Source: Candidatus Bipolaricaulota bacterium (GTDB taxonomy: Bacteria; Bipolaricaulota; Bipolaricaulia; RBG-16-55-9; DRXL01). Taken from it: a stretch of DNA of 7,977 bases. Of the stretch, positions 6,729 to 7,977 are shown piece by piece (within the stretch, counting starts at the first letter, position 1; the number at the start of each line of letters is the position of its first letter). The notes under the pieces are model-generated. The model saw nothing but the letters and a program-made list of their open reading frames with translations, was not told where the DNA came from and did no database searches. Location of the stretch: the NCBI GenBank assembly GCA_023512665.1, contig JAILZC010000033.1, positions 1 through 7,977 on the forward strand, read 5' to 3'. The translations under genes were made by a program, and so were the position numbers.

Positions 6729-6979
6729 GGGAATGTTTGGCTGGAGATCTCGACTGTCCCAATCTCTTCGCCCTTCAAGAGTTGATTAGCGAAGGCCACG
6801 CAGGCCAGGACGTCTTCTTTGGAGAGGTCTGGAAAGTAATCTTCGGAAGTGATCTCGTTGATGGGGATGCCAGCAGCGAGCAGGTCAAGCACTTGTTCGA
6901 CCATGATGCGGGTGCCAGCGACGCGCGGTCTACCGTGGCAGATGTTGGGATCCACTTCGATGCGTTCAGCGATCTTCAT
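6725..6979 (-). CDS. DUF433 antitoxin
   Basis: This is a DUF433/COG2442 protein, a small helix-turn-helix-type domain regarded as the antitoxin of DUF5615 PIN-like toxins. From ATG 6979 it has 84 residues. ERIEVDPNICHGRPRVAGTR, then IMVEQVLDLLAAGI, then a segment ending YFPDLSKEDVLACVAFA is the complete family signature. The open frame extends upstream to 7147, but those extra 56 residues are Cys/Arg-rich and unrelated. ATG 6979 is preceded by GGTGAT at about 5 nt and by a promoter-like element (6997-7025), so the short form is the gene. It overlaps the toxin gene by 4 nt and probably autoregulates the pair. Confidence 0.88.
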   Translation of the reverse strand: MKIAERIEVDPNICHGRPRVAGTRIMVEQVLDLLAAGIPINEITSEDYFPDLSKEDVLACVAFANQLLKGEEIGTVEISSQTFP

Positions 6980-6996
6980 GACAATCACCACTTTGG

Positions 6997-7025
6997 ATTG
7001 TAGCAAGGAGCAGTGTGTCTGGCCA
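6997..7025 (-). promoter_or_regulatory. Probable promoter of the DUF433/DUF5615 operon
   Basis: On the minus strand TGGCCA (7025 to 7020) and TACAAT (7002 to 6997) are 17 bp apart, matching the sigma70 consensus at four and five of six. The implied start near 6990 gives a very short leader containing GGTGAT ahead of ATG 6979. A perfect 6-bp inverted repeat CGATGA-AAG-TCATCG lies upstream at 7033-7047 and could be an operator. Confidence 0.5.
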
Positions 7026-7026
7026 C

Positions 7027-7068
7027 TTGAGACGATGAAAGTCATCGCCCGACTGCGGCGGGCGGGTT
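7027..7068 (+). pseudogene. Possible remnant of a gltX 3' end
   Basis: In one plus-strand frame this stretch reads LETM-K-VIARLRRAG, matching the end of GluRS (ETMELIGRER then VIARLRRAG at 6289-6347) apart from an 18-nt in-frame gap. The 11-mer TTGAGACGATG is shared exactly (6286-6296 and 7027-7037), and several later differences fall at third codon positions. The segment lies on the far side of the DUF433/DUF5615 module from gltX. It is short and also contains hairpins that may have their own function, so the homology is suggestive only. Confidence 0.4.
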
Positions 7069-7280
7069 TAGCGCAGCAGCCGCAGACGCCTTTGTAAGCG
7101 TTCGATTTCTTTTTGACGCACACGAATCTCTTTCTCCCAGTAGGCAATCAGCCTTGCGTTAGGGTGAGGCTTTGCTCGTTCCTCCACGAGCTTTTGCTGG
7201 TGTTCTTGGATCATCTCCTGCAATCCCACGATCCGTTTTTGGAGCGCCTTGCGGCGTCGCCGGTGATCGCGTTTGCCCAA
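7068..7280 (-). CDS. Small basic helical-hairpin protein, unrecognised
   Basis: I do not recognise this 70-residue protein. It is strongly basic: 15 Arg and 7 Lys against 9 acidic residues, with an RRRR run at 7-10. It appears to be two helices joined by a KPHPNA turn (37-42). The second helix has clean heptad spacing (I45, W48, I52, I59, L62, L66, L69) and the first is similar (L13, I17, L20, I24, L31), suggesting an antiparallel coiled-coil hairpin. The start is TTG 7280, with GAGGT about 4 nt upstream. The stop of the other small gene lies 19 nt before it on the same strand, so the two are probably one operon. The basic N-terminus could bind nucleic acid or its acidic partner; that is inference only. 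Confidence 0.65.
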   Translation of the reverse strand: MGKRDHRRRRKALQKRIVGLQEMIQEHQQKLVEERAKPHPNARLIAYWEKEIRVRQKEIERLQRRLRLLR

Positions 7281-7299
7281 AGCTACCTCACTAGAAGGA

Positions 7300-7542
7300 T
7301 TACATTTCGAGTTCGGTTCGATCCCATTCTTTCAGGAGTGCCGCGAGATCGTGCTGCAACGAGACGAGGCGTCCATAGAACGAGCTTTCGAGTTGCTGGT
7401 GAAGTTTGCTATCTGGCTTTGTCTTCTTGAGCTGCTCGATCACCTGCAAGGTTTGGCGGCATTCGCTTTCAAACTCCTTGACCAAAGCATCGAGGAACTC
7501 GTTGGAAGCAGAGAGCACTCTGCACGTTGAGCTTGTAGGCAT
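7300..7542 (-). CDS. Small acidic helical protein, unrecognised
   Basis: I do not recognise this 80-residue protein. It has 13 acidic and 10 basic residues and looks mostly helical: about 12-40 (NEFLDALVKEFESECRQTL onward), a KPDSK break at 42-46, and about 47-78. There is no signal peptide or membrane segment. ATG 7542 is preceded by a near-perfect TGAGGTGA ribosome site with about 6 nt spacing, and a TTGACA-containing promoter candidate lies further upstream, which makes the gene credible despite its size. It is the first gene of a two-gene unit with the basic helical protein. The opposite charge and similar helix-turn-helix layout suggest the two might form a complex. Confidence 0.65.
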   Translation of the reverse strand: MPTSSTCRVLSASNEFLDALVKEFESECRQTLQVIEQLKKTKPDSKLHQQLESSFYGRLVSLQHDLAALLKEWDRTELEM

Positions 7543-7561
7543 TGGCTGTCACCTCAAATAG

Positions 7562-7592
7562 CTATTGTGTCAAGCCTGGAGACTATTGTCAA
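7562..7592 (-). promoter_or_regulatory. Promoter and repeated element for the two small genes
   Basis: On the minus strand a perfect TTGACA (7592 to 7587) is followed 17 bp later by CACAAT (7569 to 7564), which matches TATAAT at four positions. CTATTGT occurs at 7562-7568 and 7583-7589, 21 bp apart or about two helical turns, and each copy is followed by TCAA. The 10-bp palindrome AATAGCTATT (7557-7566) overlaps the -10 side. The pattern suggests an operator, but no regulator is identified. Confidence 0.45.
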
Positions 7593-7617
7593 CTTTTAAA
7601 ATCTCCCTAGGGGGGGA

Positions 7618-7623
7618 TATAAT
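7618..7623 (+). promoter_or_regulatory. -10 element of a probably leaderless gene
   Basis: A perfect TATAAT ends 7 nt before the ATG at 7631, so transcription should start at or within a base or two of the start codon. No ribosome site lies in the 7 nt between. The TTTAAA at 7595-7600 lies 17 bp upstream and is at best a weak -35. Confidence 0.6.
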
Positions 7624-7630
7624 CAGCTCC

Positions 7631-7977
7631 ATGAAGAAGTGTGCATTATCAGGATGCGAACGACAGGCGCTCGCTGATCCCCAGGCGCAAGGGTGCTGCA
7701 TCTTGCACGCGCCGTGGGACGGCAAGGACTTGAGCGCCTTTCAGGCGGCAATAGACGAGATCATTCAGAATGCGCCAGCTAATAACAACATCTGTGATTT
7801 TTCGGGCTGCTATTTCCCGAAGGATTATGATTGCAAGGACTTGGAAAAAGCACTAAAGTTCAATTGTCAGTTCATAAGAGTTCACTTTTACAATGAGGTT
7901 AGGTTTGGACAAGTTGAGTTTTCTTGGGATGCTAATTTTTCGCTAGCAAAGTTCCATTCTAATGCTTACTTTTGGAA
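7631..7977 (+). CDS. Pentapeptide-repeat protein with N-terminal Cys/His cluster (5' part only)
   Basis: The open frame runs from ATG 7631 off the right edge, giving 115 complete codons. The N-terminus has a small Cys/His cluster (C4, C9, C22-C23, H26; pattern C-x4-C-x13-C-x2-H) resembling a zinc knuckle. A linker follows. From about residue 80 Phe recurs at alternating steps of 5 and 6 (CQF, IRVHF, YNEVRF, GQVEF, SWDANF, SLAKF, HSNAYF). This 11-residue rhythm fits the Pentapeptide_3 type of right-handed quadrilateral beta-helix. The first 170 nt are about 55% GC by my count, while the last 177 nt are about 37%, suggesting the repeat region has a separate history. Function is unknown; such proteins are diverse, and some mimic DNA or bind gyrase. 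Confidence 0.75.
   Translation, partial: MKKCALSGCERQALADPQAQGCCILHAPWDGKDLSAFQAAIDEIIQNAPANNNICDFSGCYFPKDYDCKDLEKALKFNCQFIRVHFYNEVRFGQVEFSWDANFSLAKFHSNAYFW

Noticed and set aside
6980..7147. N-terminal extension of the DUF433 protein, with several Cys and Arg residues
   Set aside because: The extension lies across the predicted promoter and the end of the neighbouring small gene, and the DUF433 family begins at the ATG at 6979, which has its own ribosome site.
1..7977. CRISPR array, tRNA or rRNA genes, insertion-sequence transposase
   Set aside because: No regularly spaced direct repeats with unique spacers, no cloverleaf-like sequence and no transposase motif were seen on either strand by eye.

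Overview
This window is bacterial chromosomal DNA, probably from an uncultured and possibly thermophilic lineage. The support is Shine-Dalgarno-led genes, sigma70-like promoters, a bacterial-type zinc-containing glutamyl-tRNA synthetase, tightly packed genes, and a THEP1 NTPase. By eye the base composition is moderately GC-rich. No ribosomal RNA or other strong taxonomic marker is present, so I do not name a phylum.

Layout. (1) Positions 1-1408, minus strand: a secreted PhoD-type phosphatase/phosphodiesterase, with a small terminator-like hairpin at the extreme left edge. (2) 1432-1482: a long imperfect GC-rich palindrome. (3) 1489-3196, minus strand: a probable operon of ornithine carbamoyltransferase (argF), a HicB-like protein without a HicA partner, and a THEP1-type NTPase. 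(4) 3197-3371: a divergent intergenic region with a degenerate 20-bp tandem repeat and the ilvE promoter. (5) 3372-4250, plus strand: a class IV branched-chain aminotransferase (ilvE). (6) 4267-4906, plus strand: a MazEF toxin-antitoxin operon with its own promoter, running with a gap of only 16-28 nt into gltX. (7) 4935-6353, plus strand: glutamyl-tRNA synthetase (gltX). (8) 6354-6979, minus strand: a second toxin-antitoxin pair, DUF433 antitoxin and DUF5615 PIN-like toxin, whose toxin stop codon directly abuts the gltX stop codon. (9) 7068-7542, minus strand: two small unrecognised helical proteins of opposite net charge. (10) 7543-7977: a divergent promoter region, then the 5' part of a pentapeptide-repeat gene that looks leaderless and becomes AT-rich partway through.

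The core genes serve arginine synthesis, branched-chain amino acid synthesis and tRNA charging. Small selfish or defence-type modules are wedged between them: an orphan HicB, MazEF, and DUF433/DUF5615. The observations most worth checking are a short diverged copy of the gltX 3' end on the far side of the DUF433/DUF5615 module, the paired small charged proteins, and the leaderless, compositionally mosaic pentapeptide gene. I did not find convincing evidence of a wholly new system.
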